In this document: piece by piece, positions 53,094 through 62,458 of the stretch
Layout: each line of letters begins with the position of its first letter
Numbering within the stretch: the stretch's first letter is position 1
Source: JALZEG01 sp036258555
Lineage (GTDB): Bacteria; Actinomycetota; CADDZG01; WHSQ01
Direction of reading: 5' to 3'
NCBI GenBank assembly: GCA_036258555.1
Contig: DATADL010000250.1
Coordinates: 8,037 to 72,036, forward strand
DNA length: 64,000 nt
Notes under the pieces: model-generated
Seen by the model: the letters and a program-made list of their open reading frames with translations, nothing else
Told to the model about the DNA's origin: nothing
Databases searched by the model: none
Translations under genes and position numbers: made by a program

Positions 53094-53747
53094 ATGGCAG
53101 GCGCGGTGCTCATGACTCTCGTGCTCACGGTGATCGTGGGTGTCACGGCTTATCTCGTCGGGACGCTGATCAAGAGCATCCAGAACGAGAAGAAGACGCG
53201 CATGCGGCTGTGGAAGAACTTCGGGCTCAGCCTCGGGTTCTGCCTTCTCTTCTTCGTCAGCTGGGCGGCTCACGGCGTCGCCGAGTGGCAGAGCTTCACG
53301 GACGAGCAGAGGTCGCACGGCGAGAAGCCGGAGGTCGGCGACTTCGTCGCGCAGTTCTCGCGGGCGACGCTCGAGAACTGGCAGTCCGAGTTCCTGCAGC
53401 TCTTCTCGTTCACGGTGATGGCGGCGGTCCTCATCCACAAGGGCAGCGCCAAGTCGCGCGACTCGGACGACGGCATCCAGGCCGCGCTCAAGCGGATCGA
53501 AGACAAGCTGGGGACCGAGCCGACCGCCCGCGACGAGCCCCTCCGCCAGGGGAAGGACCTCCACGTCGTGCCCGACGACTTCGAGGGCTGGGCGCTCAAG
53601 GACGAGTCCGCCACCGAGCCCGAGGGCTACTATGACAAGCAGGAGGAAGCGATCGCCGCGGGGCGCGAGCTCGCGCGCAAGAACGGCGTGAAGCTGCTCG
53701 TCCACGGGCAGGACGGCCTGGTCCGGGACGAGGCACGCTCGGGTTAG
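53094..53747 (+). CDS. DUF6766 membrane protein fused to DUF2188
   Basis: 217 aa. Residues 1-125 form the DUF6766 part with three hydrophobic segments and the signature ENWQSEFLQLFSFTVM...HKGSAKSRDSDD. Residues 165-213 form a DUF2188 domain (HVVPDDFEGWALKDESA; EAIAAGRELARKNG). Both families are of unknown function and usually separate. ACGGAGGACGG precedes ATG 53094. Confidence 0.82.
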   Translation: MAGAVLMTLVLTVIVGVTAYLVGTLIKSIQNEKKTRMRLWKNFGLSLGFCLLFFVSWAAHGVAEWQSFTDEQRSHGEKPEVGDFVAQFSRATLENWQSEFLQLFSFTVMAAVLIHKGSAKSRDSDDGIQAALKRIEDKLGTEPTARDEPLRQGKDLHVVPDDFEGWALKDESATEPEGYYDKQEEAIAAGRELARKNGVKLLVHGQDGLVRDEARSG

Positions 53748-53800
53748 GCCTCGCTGCGCGTCTTTACTTTTGCCCTCGGGTGCCGCATGCTCGGTCCGCT

Positions 53801-54334
53801 GTGGCGACCAACGACCAGACGCTACGTCCTCACCCGGCGTCGGGTGACGTCACGATCACGGGTGAGGTGAGCTCCGTCCAGCAACGCACGGAGTGGATGA
53901 ACGAGGGCTCGCGGAGCATCTGGACGTTCCGGCTCGAGGGCACCGACCAGAACGGGGTCCGCCGCGGCCCGGTCCAGGTCGAGATGCGCGGGATCTCGTT
54001 CGAGGGCAGCCTGACGAACGGCGATTCTGTGCGCGTGACCGGACGATGGCGCCGCGGCGCCATACGGGCGAACGAGGTCGAGAACCTGACGACGGGCGCG
54101 CTCGTCCGCGCGAAGAACTACACCGGGCTCAAGGTCGCGGCCATCGTCGTGTTCGTCGGGGTCGCCGGGACGATCGCGTTCTTCGCCGTCGGCTCGGCGC
54201 GCGACGCCGCGGAGAGGCGCGAGCAGATACAGCAGCGACAGCAGGAGCTGATGAACCAGCAGGGTGACGTCTCCGAGGAGTTCTGCGAGACGGCGAAGGA
54301 AGCGGGTCTTGCTCCTCCTCAGTGCGAGGAGTGA
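53801..54334 (+). CDS. small membrane protein with OB-like N-terminal domain
   Basis: 177 aa from GTG 53801 (GTG 53780 also possible; neither has a clear ribosome site). Residues 10-95 look like an OB-fold beta barrel (VTITGEVSSVQQRTEW; GDSVRVTGRW), then one transmembrane helix (about 107-128) and a Gln/Glu-rich coiled tail with two Cys near the end. Function unknown. It overlaps the convergent MFS gene by 16 nt. Confidence 0.7.
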   Translation: MATNDQTLRPHPASGDVTITGEVSSVQQRTEWMNEGSRSIWTFRLEGTDQNGVRRGPVQVEMRGISFEGSLTNGDSVRVTGRWRRGAIRANEVENLTTGALVRAKNYTGLKVAAIVVFVGVAGTIAFFAVGSARDAAERREQIQQRQQELMNQQGDVSEEFCETAKEAGLAPPQCEE

Positions 54335-55581
54335 GGCTCTCCCTGCCGGTAGCGTCGTAGCTGGGGGAACGCGGCGGCCACGGCGCCGGTTCCCAGCAGA
54401 CACGCAGCCCCTCCGAGGACGACGGATGCAGGCGCGCCCACGAGCGACGCGGCGATCCCGGCCTCGACGTCGCCGAGCCGAGGCCCTCCCGCGACGACCA
54501 TCAGGTTCACGGCGGTGACCCGGCCGCGCAGGGCGTCGGGCGTGTTCTCCTGCAACATCGTGCCGCGGAAGACCGCGCTCGCGACGTCGGCCGCGCCCGC
54601 GACCGCGAGGAACGTCATCGTGAGCGCCAGCGAGAACAACGTCAGACCGGCCAGCGTGATCGCGGCTCCCCAGATCGTCACGGCAACCAACACGGCCATG
54701 CCCTGGGAGCGGACCCGCGTCACCCACCCGGACGTCAGGGCGCCGGCGAGCGCGCCGGCGGAGACCGACGCGTACAGGAGGCTCAGGGTCCCTGCGCCCC
54801 CGTCGAACGTCCGCTCGGCGAGGGCGGGGAAGACCGCGCGCGGCATCCCGAAGATCATCGCCACGAGATCGATCACGAAGATGGACAGGATGAACGGTGT
54901 CCGGAACGAGAACCGCAGGCCCTCCTTCACGGCGTCGAGCGCGCCCTGCGCCACGGCCCCCTCCGGCGGCGCCGGCGGGACCCAACGCAGCGCGACGAGG
55001 GCCCCGACGAACGTGCACGCGTCGACGACGTAGGCCCATCCGATCCCGGCTCCGGCGATCAGCACGCCGGCGACGAGCGGGCCCACGATCATCGTCACCT
55101 GGAACACCACCTGGCGCAGCGCCATGGCGGCCGCCATCTGTCCGGGCGCGACCAGCGACGGGATCATCGCCGAGCGTGCGGGCCGGTCGATCGCGTCGAA
55201 CGTCGATGCAACCGCGGTGAGCGCGTAGATCGCGGCCAGCGACGGGCTACCGGCGAACGTCACCGCCGCGAGCGCGAGCGACGTCGCCATCATCGCGAGC
55301 TGCGTCCGGGCGATCAGAGCGCGGCGATCGGTTCGGTCCGCCCAGGCGCCGCCGAGGATCGAGAACGCGATCAGCGGCACCACCTCTGCCAGGCCGATCA
55401 TGCCGACCGCCAGCACGGACCCCGTGATCTGGAAGACCTGGTACGGAACGGCGACGTAGCGGATCTGAGAACCGAGCAGGGACACCATCTGCCCGATCCA
55501 CAGCGCGCGGTACGGGACGGACTCGCGCAGCAGCGATACGTCGAGCGCCAGCCGCCGGGCGGCTGCGAAGCGGCGGGCCAA
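54319..55581 (-). CDS. MFS exporter, EntS-like
   Basis: 420 aa with 12 transmembrane helices. The opening (VPYRALWIGQMVSLLGSQIRYVAVPYQVFQ) and GGAWADRTDRRALI after helix 2 are typical of the enterobactin-exporter (EntS/YbdA) branch of the MFS. Substrate unknown. It begins 8 nt after glpX and is probably co-transcribed with it. Confidence 0.88.
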   Translation of the reverse strand: MARRFAAARRLALDVSLLRESVPYRALWIGQMVSLLGSQIRYVAVPYQVFQITGSVLAVGMIGLAEVVPLIAFSILGGAWADRTDRRALIARTQLAMMATSLALAAVTFAGSPSLAAIYALTAVASTFDAIDRPARSAMIPSLVAPGQMAAAMALRQVVFQVTMIVGPLVAGVLIAGAGIGWAYVVDACTFVGALVALRWVPPAPPEGAVAQGALDAVKEGLRFSFRTPFILSIFVIDLVAMIFGMPRAVFPALAERTFDGGAGTLSLLYASVSAGALAGALTSGWVTRVRSQGMAVLVAVTIWGAAITLAGLTLFSLALTMTFLAVAGAADVASAVFRGTMLQENTPDALRGRVTAVNLMVVAGGPRLGDVEAGIAASLVGAPASVVLGGAACLLGTGAVAAAFPQLRRYRQGEPHSSH

Positions 55582-55589
55582 CTAGAGCG

Positions 55590-56585
55590 TCAGTAGGCGG
55601 CGGAGAACTTCTTGAGCTTCTCCATGCGGTGGAGCGCGTCGATCAGACGCACCGTTCCCGAGCGCGAGCGCATGACGATCGACTGCGTGATCGCGGCGCC
55701 CTCCCGGTAGCGGACGCCGTTGATCAGGTCGCCGTCCGTGACGCCCGTGGCCGCGAAGAAGACGTCCTCGCCCGAGACGAGGTCGTCGGTCGTCAGCACG
55801 CGGTCCAGGTCGTACCCCGCCTCGACCGCCGCATCCCGCTCCTGCTCGTTGCGGGGCCACAGCCGTCCCTGGATCACGCCACCTAGGCACTTGATCGCGC
55901 ACGCCGCGATGACGCCCTCGGGCGTGCCCCCGGTGCCCATGAGGAGGTCGACCGACGTACCCGAGCGTGCCGCGGATATCGCCCCCGCGACATCGCCGTC
56001 GGTGATGAACCGGATGCGCGCGCCGGCCTCGCGCACCTCCTTCACGAGCTGCTCGTGGCGGGAGCGGTCGAGGATCGTCACCGTCACGTCGGAGACGTCC
56101 GACCGCTTCGCCTTCGCGACGCGCTTGACGTTCTCGGCCACCGGCGCCTCGATGTCCACGACGTCCGCGGCCTCCTCGCCGGCGGCGATCTTCTCCATGT
56201 AGACGCACGGCCCGGGGTCGAACATCGTCCCGCGCTCGGCGAGCGCGACGACCGCCAGCGCGCCGTTCATCCCCTTCGACGTCAACGTCGTCCCGTCGAT
56301 GGGGTCGACGGCGATGTCCACGACGGGGGGCTCGCCGTTGCCGATCCGCTCGCCGTTGTAGAGCATCGGCGCGTTGTCCTTCTCGCCCTCGCCGATCACG
56401 ACGACGCCGTCCATCGGGACCGTGTCCATGAGCAGCCGCATCGCGTCGACGGCGGCCTGGTCCGCTGCCTCCTTGTCCCCGCGCCCCATCCAGCGGGCCG
56501 CCGCCAGTGCCGCGGCCTCGGTCACGCGCACGAGCTCCAGCGCCAGGTTCCGGTCGGGAGCCTCGCCCGCGCGGGCTTGGGACAT
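55590..56585 (-). CDS. glpX: fructose-1,6-bisphosphatase class II
   Basis: 331 aa. Motifs: VVIGEGEKDNAPMLYNGE, the metal/phosphate site DPIDGTT, and LMGTGGTPEGVIAACAIKCLGG. Known role: the gluconeogenic hydrolysis of fructose-1,6-bisphosphate; the only FBPase in many actinobacteria. ATG 56585. Confidence 0.96.
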   Translation of the reverse strand: MSQARAGEAPDRNLALELVRVTEAAALAAARWMGRGDKEAADQAAVDAMRLLMDTVPMDGVVVIGEGEKDNAPMLYNGERIGNGEPPVVDIAVDPIDGTTLTSKGMNGALAVVALAERGTMFDPGPCVYMEKIAAGEEAADVVDIEAPVAENVKRVAKAKRSDVSDVTVTILDRSRHEQLVKEVREAGARIRFITDGDVAGAISAARSGTSVDLLMGTGGTPEGVIAACAIKCLGGVIQGRLWPRNEQERDAAVEAGYDLDRVLTTDDLVSGEDVFFAATGVTDGDLINGVRYREGAAITQSIVMRSRSGTVRLIDALHRMEKLKKFSAAY

Positions 56586-56651
56586 CGGGTGCCTCCAGTC
56601 TGGGGACGGTGGGGTTGGTTGGGGGACGACCTTACCGGGAAGCATTCGGGC

Positions 56652-57701
56652 ATGCCGCGCCTGAGAAGAGCAGACTGCTCGGGCCCGGGCCTCACGCGAC
56701 GCCGCCGGGGCAAGGGCTTCGAGTACCTCGACGAGGACGGGAACCGGATAACCGATCCCGAAACCCTGTCGCGCATCCGGACCCTCGTGATCCCTCCGGC
56801 GTGGACGGACGTCTGGATCTGCCCGCTCCCGAACGGCCATATCCAGGCGGTGGGGACCGACGCGGCGGGCCGGAAGCAGTACATGTACCACGAGGACTGG
56901 CGCAGGAGGAGGGACGCCGAGAAGTTCGAGCACATGCTCGAGTTCGCCGAGGCACTGCCCGTCATGCGCCGGCGCTGCTCGAGGGACCTGATGCGCGAGG
57001 GATTCCCGAAGGAGCGCGTGCTCGCCTGCGCGGTGAGGCTGCTCGACCGCGGCTTCTTCAGGATCGGGACCGAAGGCTACGCCGAGCAGAACGAGACCTA
57101 CGGTCTCGCGACGATGCAGAAGCGGCACGTGACGGTCTCCGGCGACGTCATCACGTTCGACTACGTCGCGAAGAGCGGGAAGCAGAGGATCCAGTCCCTC
57201 GTCGACCCGGAGGTGCTCGCCGTCGTGAAGGCGCTGAAGCGGCGGAGGGCCGGGGGGCCGGAGCTGCTCGCCTATCGCAACGACGGCGTCTGGTGCGACG
57301 TGAGGTCGGCCGACATCAACCAGTACGTCAAGGAGATCACGGGGGGCGACTTCACCGCGAAGGACTTCCGGACCTGGAGCGCGACCGTGCTGGCGGCGGT
57401 CGCGCTGGCGGTCTCGGGTGAGGCCGCGAAGTCACGGACGGCCCGCAAGCGCGCGATGTCGCGGGCGGTCCAGGAGGTGTCGCACTACCTGGGTAACACC
57501 CCCGCCGTCTGCAGGGCCTCCTACATAGACCCGCGTGTCTTCGACCGCTACCAGACGGGCTGGACGATCAGCGGTGCGCTCGAGCAGCTGGGCGAGGGCC
57601 GCGACTTCGGGGAGCCGTCGATCCAGGGCGCGGTGGAGGCCGCGGTCCTGGACCTGCTGGCGAACAACAAGGGCTCGGACGCCCTGGAGAAGATCGCCTA
57701 G
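56652..57701 (+). CDS. DNA topoisomerase IB
   Basis: 349 aa, poxvirus-like bacterial TopIB. Motifs: the N-terminal RRRRGKGFEYLDEDGNRI, the core TAKDFRTWSATVL, and the catalytic Tyr291 in PAVCRASYIDP. Known role: relaxes supercoils through a 3'-phosphotyrosine nick, without ATP. ATG 56652. Its stop overlaps the convergent sialidase-like gene by 4 nt. Confidence 0.94.
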   Translation: MPRLRRADCSGPGLTRRRRGKGFEYLDEDGNRITDPETLSRIRTLVIPPAWTDVWICPLPNGHIQAVGTDAAGRKQYMYHEDWRRRRDAEKFEHMLEFAEALPVMRRRCSRDLMREGFPKERVLACAVRLLDRGFFRIGTEGYAEQNETYGLATMQKRHVTVSGDVITFDYVAKSGKQRIQSLVDPEVLAVVKALKRRRAGGPELLAYRNDGVWCDVRSADINQYVKEITGGDFTAKDFRTWSATVLAAVALAVSGEAAKSRTARKRAMSRAVQEVSHYLGNTPAVCRASYIDPRVFDRYQTGWTISGALEQLGEGRDFGEPSIQGAVEAAVLDLLANNKGSDALEKIA

Positions 57702-59212
57702 AGCGCGGGGCCGCCGACCATCCGGCCGACGACGCCGCGGCCGTTGAACAGGCACGCCCCGTTCGCGGTGCACGCGTCGACCGCCGCCATCCAGGGCACT
57801 CCGTCGGGCGCGACCACGACGTCGATGAAGTCGTACTGCTGCGCGCACCTCAGGATCGGGCAGGAATGCATGTGCAGCGGGTCGTCCACCGCGTTCACCT
57901 GGACCGTGGTGAGGACCGGTCGCTTCGCATCCAGGTTCGTCGACACCGTGATGTACCCGTTCCACGTCGTGTCCACGTACTCGGGACCCTCACCGTCGGG
58001 TTGAGGCCCGCCGGGAGCGTCCGTCGACCCGATGTACGCCATCGCCACGCCGCCGCGGGGGCCGATGTCGATGGCGGGGAGAGACGCCTCGGCCAGGTTC
58101 GGCGGGCCGACTCGGAACGGCCTCCCCCAGGTCTCGCCGCCATCGCGCGAGATCACGACGACGGGCAGGCGGTCGCGGGCCATGTAGAAGTAGTAGATCG
58201 TCCCGCGCTCGTCGACGACCACCCCCGCCTCGTGCTCCTGCAGCCCGTCCTCGTTCGCCGGCATCCCGTTGTCGGCCACCTGGACGCGACTCCACGTCAG
58301 CCCCTCGTCACGGGAGATAGCGAGCCAGGGCTGACCGCACAAGCCCCGCGGCAGGTACACGACGCCCTCTCTGTCGACGAACCCGTGGCCGGTGGTCCCG
58401 TCGCACAGCCCCGGGATGCCGTACGACCCGGGGTCGGAGATGCCCGGATCGGAGACGTATGGCGGAGCGCCGGTCCGCACCCAGGTCAGTCCCCCGTCGA
58501 GCGACTTCACGCAGCCCGTCGCCCGGCTGGAGTCGGCGAAGGCGCCGCCGTCGATCGCGCAGTAGTAGACGACGTTGGGGTAGTCGCCCATCTCGCTCGT
58601 CGCCGGCGGCCCGGCAAAGATGTTCTGGTGGTCGGCGAGCCCGCATATGACGCTCTGCTCCCACTCCTCGGCATCGGCGTCCTTGAACGAGAGCTCGGAG
58701 CAAGGGTAGAGGAAGTCGTTGTTGAAGACCCGGTCGGTGTCCTCGTCCACGTAGAGGATCGGGTCGAGCCCCGTGGGATGTGCGGGCTCCGCGCCGACCA
58801 TCGGCGAGACGTCGCTCCACGTCCTGCCACCGTCGCGCGACGCGACCACGGGCCACTGGTAGGAGCCGGTTCCGACCGCGTCCAAGCCCTTGAACAGGAT
58901 CGTTCCGTCCGAGGTGATGCCGAGCGTGGGCTCGGCAGCCATCACGCCCGTGTCGTAGAGCCGGCCGCGAGCGCGCGCCGGGGTCCCCCGGCCTTCGGAT
59001 GCGTAGCGGATGCCCGGACCCCCCTGCGGAGTCCCGAGGAGCGTCTGCAGCGGATCGTTCTCCGCCGCCCACACCTCCGCGGGATCGAACCGCGCGTATG
59101 CGTGGACGTGCGCGCCGGCGCGGTGCGCGCCGCCATCCATGGGGGCCGGGACCGCCACGGCCGCGAGCGCGAGCGCGACCGCCGTCGTCCGCACGCGAGA
59201 GGCCGAGATCAC
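57698..59212 (-). CDS. secreted sialidase-fold (BNR repeat) protein
   Basis: 504 aa with a signal peptide (about 1-24). Asp-box repeats SRDGGRTW, SLDGGLTW, SRDEGLTW and SRDGGETW mark a six-bladed sialidase-type propeller. At least eight Cys suggest disulfides. The Arg triad of true sialidases cannot be assigned, so activity is uncertain. GTG 59212; it begins 13 nt after the 153-aa secreted gene. Confidence 0.85.
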   Translation of the reverse strand: MISASRVRTTAVALALAAVAVPAPMDGGAHRAGAHVHAYARFDPAEVWAAENDPLQTLLGTPQGGPGIRYASEGRGTPARARGRLYDTGVMAAEPTLGITSDGTILFKGLDAVGTGSYQWPVVASRDGGRTWSDVSPMVGAEPAHPTGLDPILYVDEDTDRVFNNDFLYPCSELSFKDADAEEWEQSVICGLADHQNIFAGPPATSEMGDYPNVVYYCAIDGGAFADSSRATGCVKSLDGGLTWVRTGAPPYVSDPGISDPGSYGIPGLCDGTTGHGFVDREGVVYLPRGLCGQPWLAISRDEGLTWSRVQVADNGMPANEDGLQEHEAGVVVDERGTIYYFYMARDRLPVVVISRDGGETWGRPFRVGPPNLAEASLPAIDIGPRGGVAMAYIGSTDAPGGPQPDGEGPEYVDTTWNGYITVSTNLDAKRPVLTTVQVNAVDDPLHMHSCPILRCAQQYDFIDVVVAPDGVPWMAAVDACTANGACLFNGRGVVGRMVGGPAL

Positions 59213-59225
59213 GCCAGACGGCCGA

Positions 59226-59687
59226 TCACTTGCTCACGCCCAGCGCGGCCAGCGACCGGGCGAGCGTCACCTCGACCGTGCCGCTCGTCGGCGTGGACGG
59301 CGTCTCCTCGTCCGCGCACACACCCGGCATCATGATGAAGGACACTTCCTGGAGGCCCTCCACCTTGAGCGGGTACGACGTCTTGCCGCACACCTCGCCG
59401 TAACGCACGGTGGGCACCTCGGCCCGGGCCGTCAGCCCGGAGTCGTCCTCGATCTCGACCTGCGCCCACCGGTAACGACCGCCGAGATCGAAGGTCACAC
59501 ATCCGATCCGGTCCTCGCAGTCGTGCGCGAGGTTCACGTACTGGATGGTGCCGACCATGACCCCCACAGCGGGCGCCTCGTAGCGCTGCTCCAGCACCGT
59601 CGTCTTGGAGCCCGCCCCCGCGGGCCGGACGGCCGGCCCTGCGACCAGCGCGACGACGACGGCAAGGCTCGCGACAGACCTCTTCAT
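59226..59687 (-). CDS. small secreted protein of unknown function
   Basis: 153 aa with a signal peptide (about 1-25, ending AGAG). The beta-rich mature part has four Cys (residues about 57, 63, 100 and 124). It precedes the 504-aa propeller gene by 13 nt and is probably co-transcribed with it. Family not recognised. Confidence 0.72.
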   Translation of the reverse strand: MKRSVASLAVVVALVAGPAVRPAGAGSKTTVLEQRYEAPAVGVMVGTIQYVNLAHDCEDRIGCVTFDLGGRYRWAQVEIEDDSGLTARAEVPTVRYGEVCGKTSYPLKVEGLQEVSFIMMPGVCADEETPSTPTSGTVEVTLARSLAALGVSK

Positions 59688-59801
59688 CGGCGTACCCCTT
59701 CACGCGTCCAGGCTGTCACGCCCGAGCGGGCGATCTCCCAGATTCGTTTGACGCCGGTGGGCTCGTACCTGGGAAGAGGGCCGAAAGAGGCCAGTCGACC
59801 C

Positions 59802-61247
59802 CTAGCAGCTCGGCAGCGGGAAGAGGCAGCGCGTCGGCCGGACCCGGTCCGGCTTCCGCAGCATCTTGTCCCCCGACACCTGCTTCACGAAGATCGGGTT
59901 CGCCACGGGCTTCGGCCCCCCGGTCGGGCTCGGCAGCGTCGTGTCGCCCGACACGATGAACAGCGTGCCCTTGTGGTCGAAGTTGACCGTGAAGAAGTCG
60001 CCGAGCCGGCGGTCGCCGCCCTCGAAGCTGGGGTTCGCGTTGCAGGTCGTGCCGCTCAGGCAGATCTTGCCCCGGTGGATCGGGCGCCCGGTCGCGTCGG
60101 CCACCTCGAACTGCGGCGGGACGAAGCGCGTCGAGCCGTCCGAGCACTTCACGCGCGACCCGTGGCCGTTCATCGTGTAGGCGACGTAGGCGCGGAACTC
60201 GTCGGGCTTGCCGGCGAGCGTCTGGTACCACGTGATCGCCACCCGGCCGTCGTCGCCGGCGATGATCCACGGCCACAGCGCGTCGCCCTTCGGGATCGGG
60301 ATCTCGATCGGACGCGGGGCCCACTTCTTGGTCTTGCGGTTGAAGTAGTTGAACGTGACGCTCCCGTCGGCGGTCGTGTCGTTCGAGCCCGAGTACCCGC
60401 CGGCGTTCGCCGCGTAGACCCAGCCCGCGCGGTCCGCGGCGATCGCACCGAAGAACTGCGTCGAGTCGCCGAGGGCAGCCGGGTAGTCCGTCCACGTCGC
60501 CCCGTCGTCCTTGGAGATCGAGACGCCGCCCTCGTCGAGCGGGCCGAGGAGGCCGGACTTCGGGTTGAGCGGGTCCGAGATCATCTTGCTGTCCGGGCCG
60601 ACGTCGCCCTCGGTCCCCACGAGCGTGAACGTGAGGCCCCCGTCGGTCGACCGCCACAACGACTTCGGCAGGTTGACGTACAGGAAGACCTCGTTCTCCT
60701 CCTGCCCCGTCACCCACGGACGGTCACCCGAGGCGGCGACGGGGTTCGCCGTCGGCCACGACTGCCCGTCGTCGGGGCTGGCGAAGACCGAGACGTTGGC
60801 GAGGTTGATCTCGACGTTGTAGATGTTGCCGGCCGCGTCCTTCGTCAGGTCGGGGTCGGAGAAGCCGGTCGAGGTCGGGCTGTGCGGGCCCGCGGGCGCG
60901 CCGGCCAGGCCGACGTACTGCCACGTCTTCCCGCCGTCGGTCGAGCGCCAGTTCAGCGTCTGGTTGTAGTAGCTGCCCGCGAAGTCACCCGCGCCGGGAA
61001 GCGCCTGCGGGTCCTTGTAGACGTGCGTGGTCCCGGCGTGCGCCGACACGATGATCGAGCCGTCGTCGGCGATGATGCTGACCGGCTCGCCGCCCGCCCT
61101 CGTCTTGTCGATGAAGCTCGGCTTCCCGAACTTCAGCGGTGCCGGCTTCACCGAGGGGCAGCGGACCGGCGAGGACTCCGCGGCACCCGTGAGCGGAAGC
61201 AGGCTCGCGAGGAGGATTGGGGCCAGGAAGAGCTTGATTCGGCGCAT
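59802..61247 (-). CDS. secreted sialidase-fold (BNR repeat) protein, second copy
   Basis: 481 aa with a signal peptide (about 1-23). Asp-boxes: STDGGKTW, SPDDGQSW, STDGGLTF, SKDDGATW. Similar in plan to the 504-aa neighbour but clearly diverged, so they are paralogues rather than a recent duplication. Six Cys, two of them in the terminal TRCLFPLPSC. Substrate unknown. ATG 61247. Confidence 0.85.
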   Translation of the reverse strand: MRRIKLFLAPILLASLLPLTGAAESSPVRCPSVKPAPLKFGKPSFIDKTRAGGEPVSIIADDGSIIVSAHAGTTHVYKDPQALPGAGDFAGSYYNQTLNWRSTDGGKTWQYVGLAGAPAGPHSPTSTGFSDPDLTKDAAGNIYNVEINLANVSVFASPDDGQSWPTANPVAASGDRPWVTGQEENEVFLYVNLPKSLWRSTDGGLTFTLVGTEGDVGPDSKMISDPLNPKSGLLGPLDEGGVSISKDDGATWTDYPAALGDSTQFFGAIAADRAGWVYAANAGGYSGSNDTTADGSVTFNYFNRKTKKWAPRPIEIPIPKGDALWPWIIAGDDGRVAITWYQTLAGKPDEFRAYVAYTMNGHGSRVKCSDGSTRFVPPQFEVADATGRPIHRGKICLSGTTCNANPSFEGGDRRLGDFFTVNFDHKGTLFIVSGDTTLPSPTGGPKPVANPIFVKQVSGDKMLRKPDRVRPTRCLFPLPSC

Positions 61248-61380
61248 GACGGCGACTCCAGGTCTAGGGCTGGTCGATGGGAGATTCGCCCCGGCAGTCC
61301 TGGTTCCTCCCCCGCCTAGGGGCGCACGTTACCCGCGTCGGGGGTTCAGACGTAAGGGGGTTTCGTCCGATACGACGGGG

Positions 61381-62409
61381 GTGAGAAGAAGACTCCCGCT
61401 CCTGCTCGTCCTGCTCTGCGTCGCCGGCTCGCTCCACGCGGGGACCGCGCACGCCCGCCTGAAGAACGTCCCCGCCTGGGCCCTCCCGGCGGCGAGGTAC
61501 CTCGTGGGCAACGGGTCGATCGACGCGACGGCGTTCCGCCCGAACGAGCCGCTGCGGCGCGGGGCCTTCAAGAGGGTGATGGCGAAGACGTTCGGAGGCG
61601 GCTACACGCGCACCAAGGGCTACGTGACCGCGGCCGAGGTCTCCGCGGCGCTCGTCCGGGCGCTGGGCAAGGCGCCGGTGGCGGCGCGCCTTCGCCGCGT
61701 GCAGTCGCCCGACGGGTGGCGCCCCGAGGTGGACCGCTGGTTCGGGTCCGAGATCGTCGCCCGGGAGATGGGCCTTCGCCGCGACCGCCCGACGTCCGAG
61801 GAGGGGCGAGAGGCTTCCGCCGGCGAGCCCATGAGGGGCGCCGACGTCGTCTACGCGGTGTGGAAGGCCAAGACGTCGCCCTCGACCTGGGGGGCCGACG
61901 CGCTCACCGGGTTCTCGCTGTCGAGCTACGGCCCCGTCCGGCGGGAGGTCGTCGAGTACGCGCTCTCGCTCGTGGGGACCCCGTACGTGTGGGGAGGCGA
62001 GTGGGTCCGCAAGACGCCGGCCGGATACCCCTACGGCGCGCAGCCACACGGCGGCGTCGACTGCTCGGGCTTCGTCTGGTACGTCCTTCGCAAGAAGGCC
62101 CCCGGCTGGGCCCCCGGGGGCCGCCCCTACGCGGGGTGGTCCTTCCCGGAGCGGTCGTCCGCGCAGATGGCCGCGGCGACGAAGAAGCGCCTCGCCTACC
62201 GGCAGCTGCTGCCGGGCGACGTCGTGTTCTTCGCGCCGGAGGGACGCAAGTCGAAGGCGTCGGCCGTGTACCACGCCGGCATGTACCTGGGCCGCGGCTG
62301 GATCGTGCACTCCTCCGGATCGCGCGCGGGCGTGAGCCTCGCCTCGATCGCGCCGGGCTCGTGGTGGCACGACCAGATCGCGTGGGGGCGCAGGGTCATC
62401 CGCACCTGA
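61381..62409 (+). CDS. secreted NlpC/P60 peptidoglycan hydrolase
   Basis: 342 aa. The signal peptide ends near residue 25. Residues about 30-165 resemble an S-layer-homology type wall-binding region (AFRPNEPLRRGAFKRVM). The NlpC/P60 domain begins near 190 (YALSLVGTPYVWGGEW), with catalytic Cys228 in GVDCSGFVWYV and His298 in VYHAGMYLG. Known role: cuts the peptide stems of peptidoglycan. GTG 61381. Confidence 0.9.
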   Translation: MRRRLPLLLVLLCVAGSLHAGTAHARLKNVPAWALPAARYLVGNGSIDATAFRPNEPLRRGAFKRVMAKTFGGGYTRTKGYVTAAEVSAALVRALGKAPVAARLRRVQSPDGWRPEVDRWFGSEIVAREMGLRRDRPTSEEGREASAGEPMRGADVVYAVWKAKTSPSTWGADALTGFSLSSYGPVRREVVEYALSLVGTPYVWGGEWVRKTPAGYPYGAQPHGGVDCSGFVWYVLRKKAPGWAPGGRPYAGWSFPERSSAQMAAATKKRLAYRQLLPGDVVFFAPEGRKSKASAVYHAGMYLGRGWIVHSSGSRAGVSLASIAPGSWWHDQIAWGRRVIRT

Positions 62410-62458
62410 TCCGTGGTCGGTTGCTCCCGTCTTGCGGGAGGACGCGACCGGCGAGACG

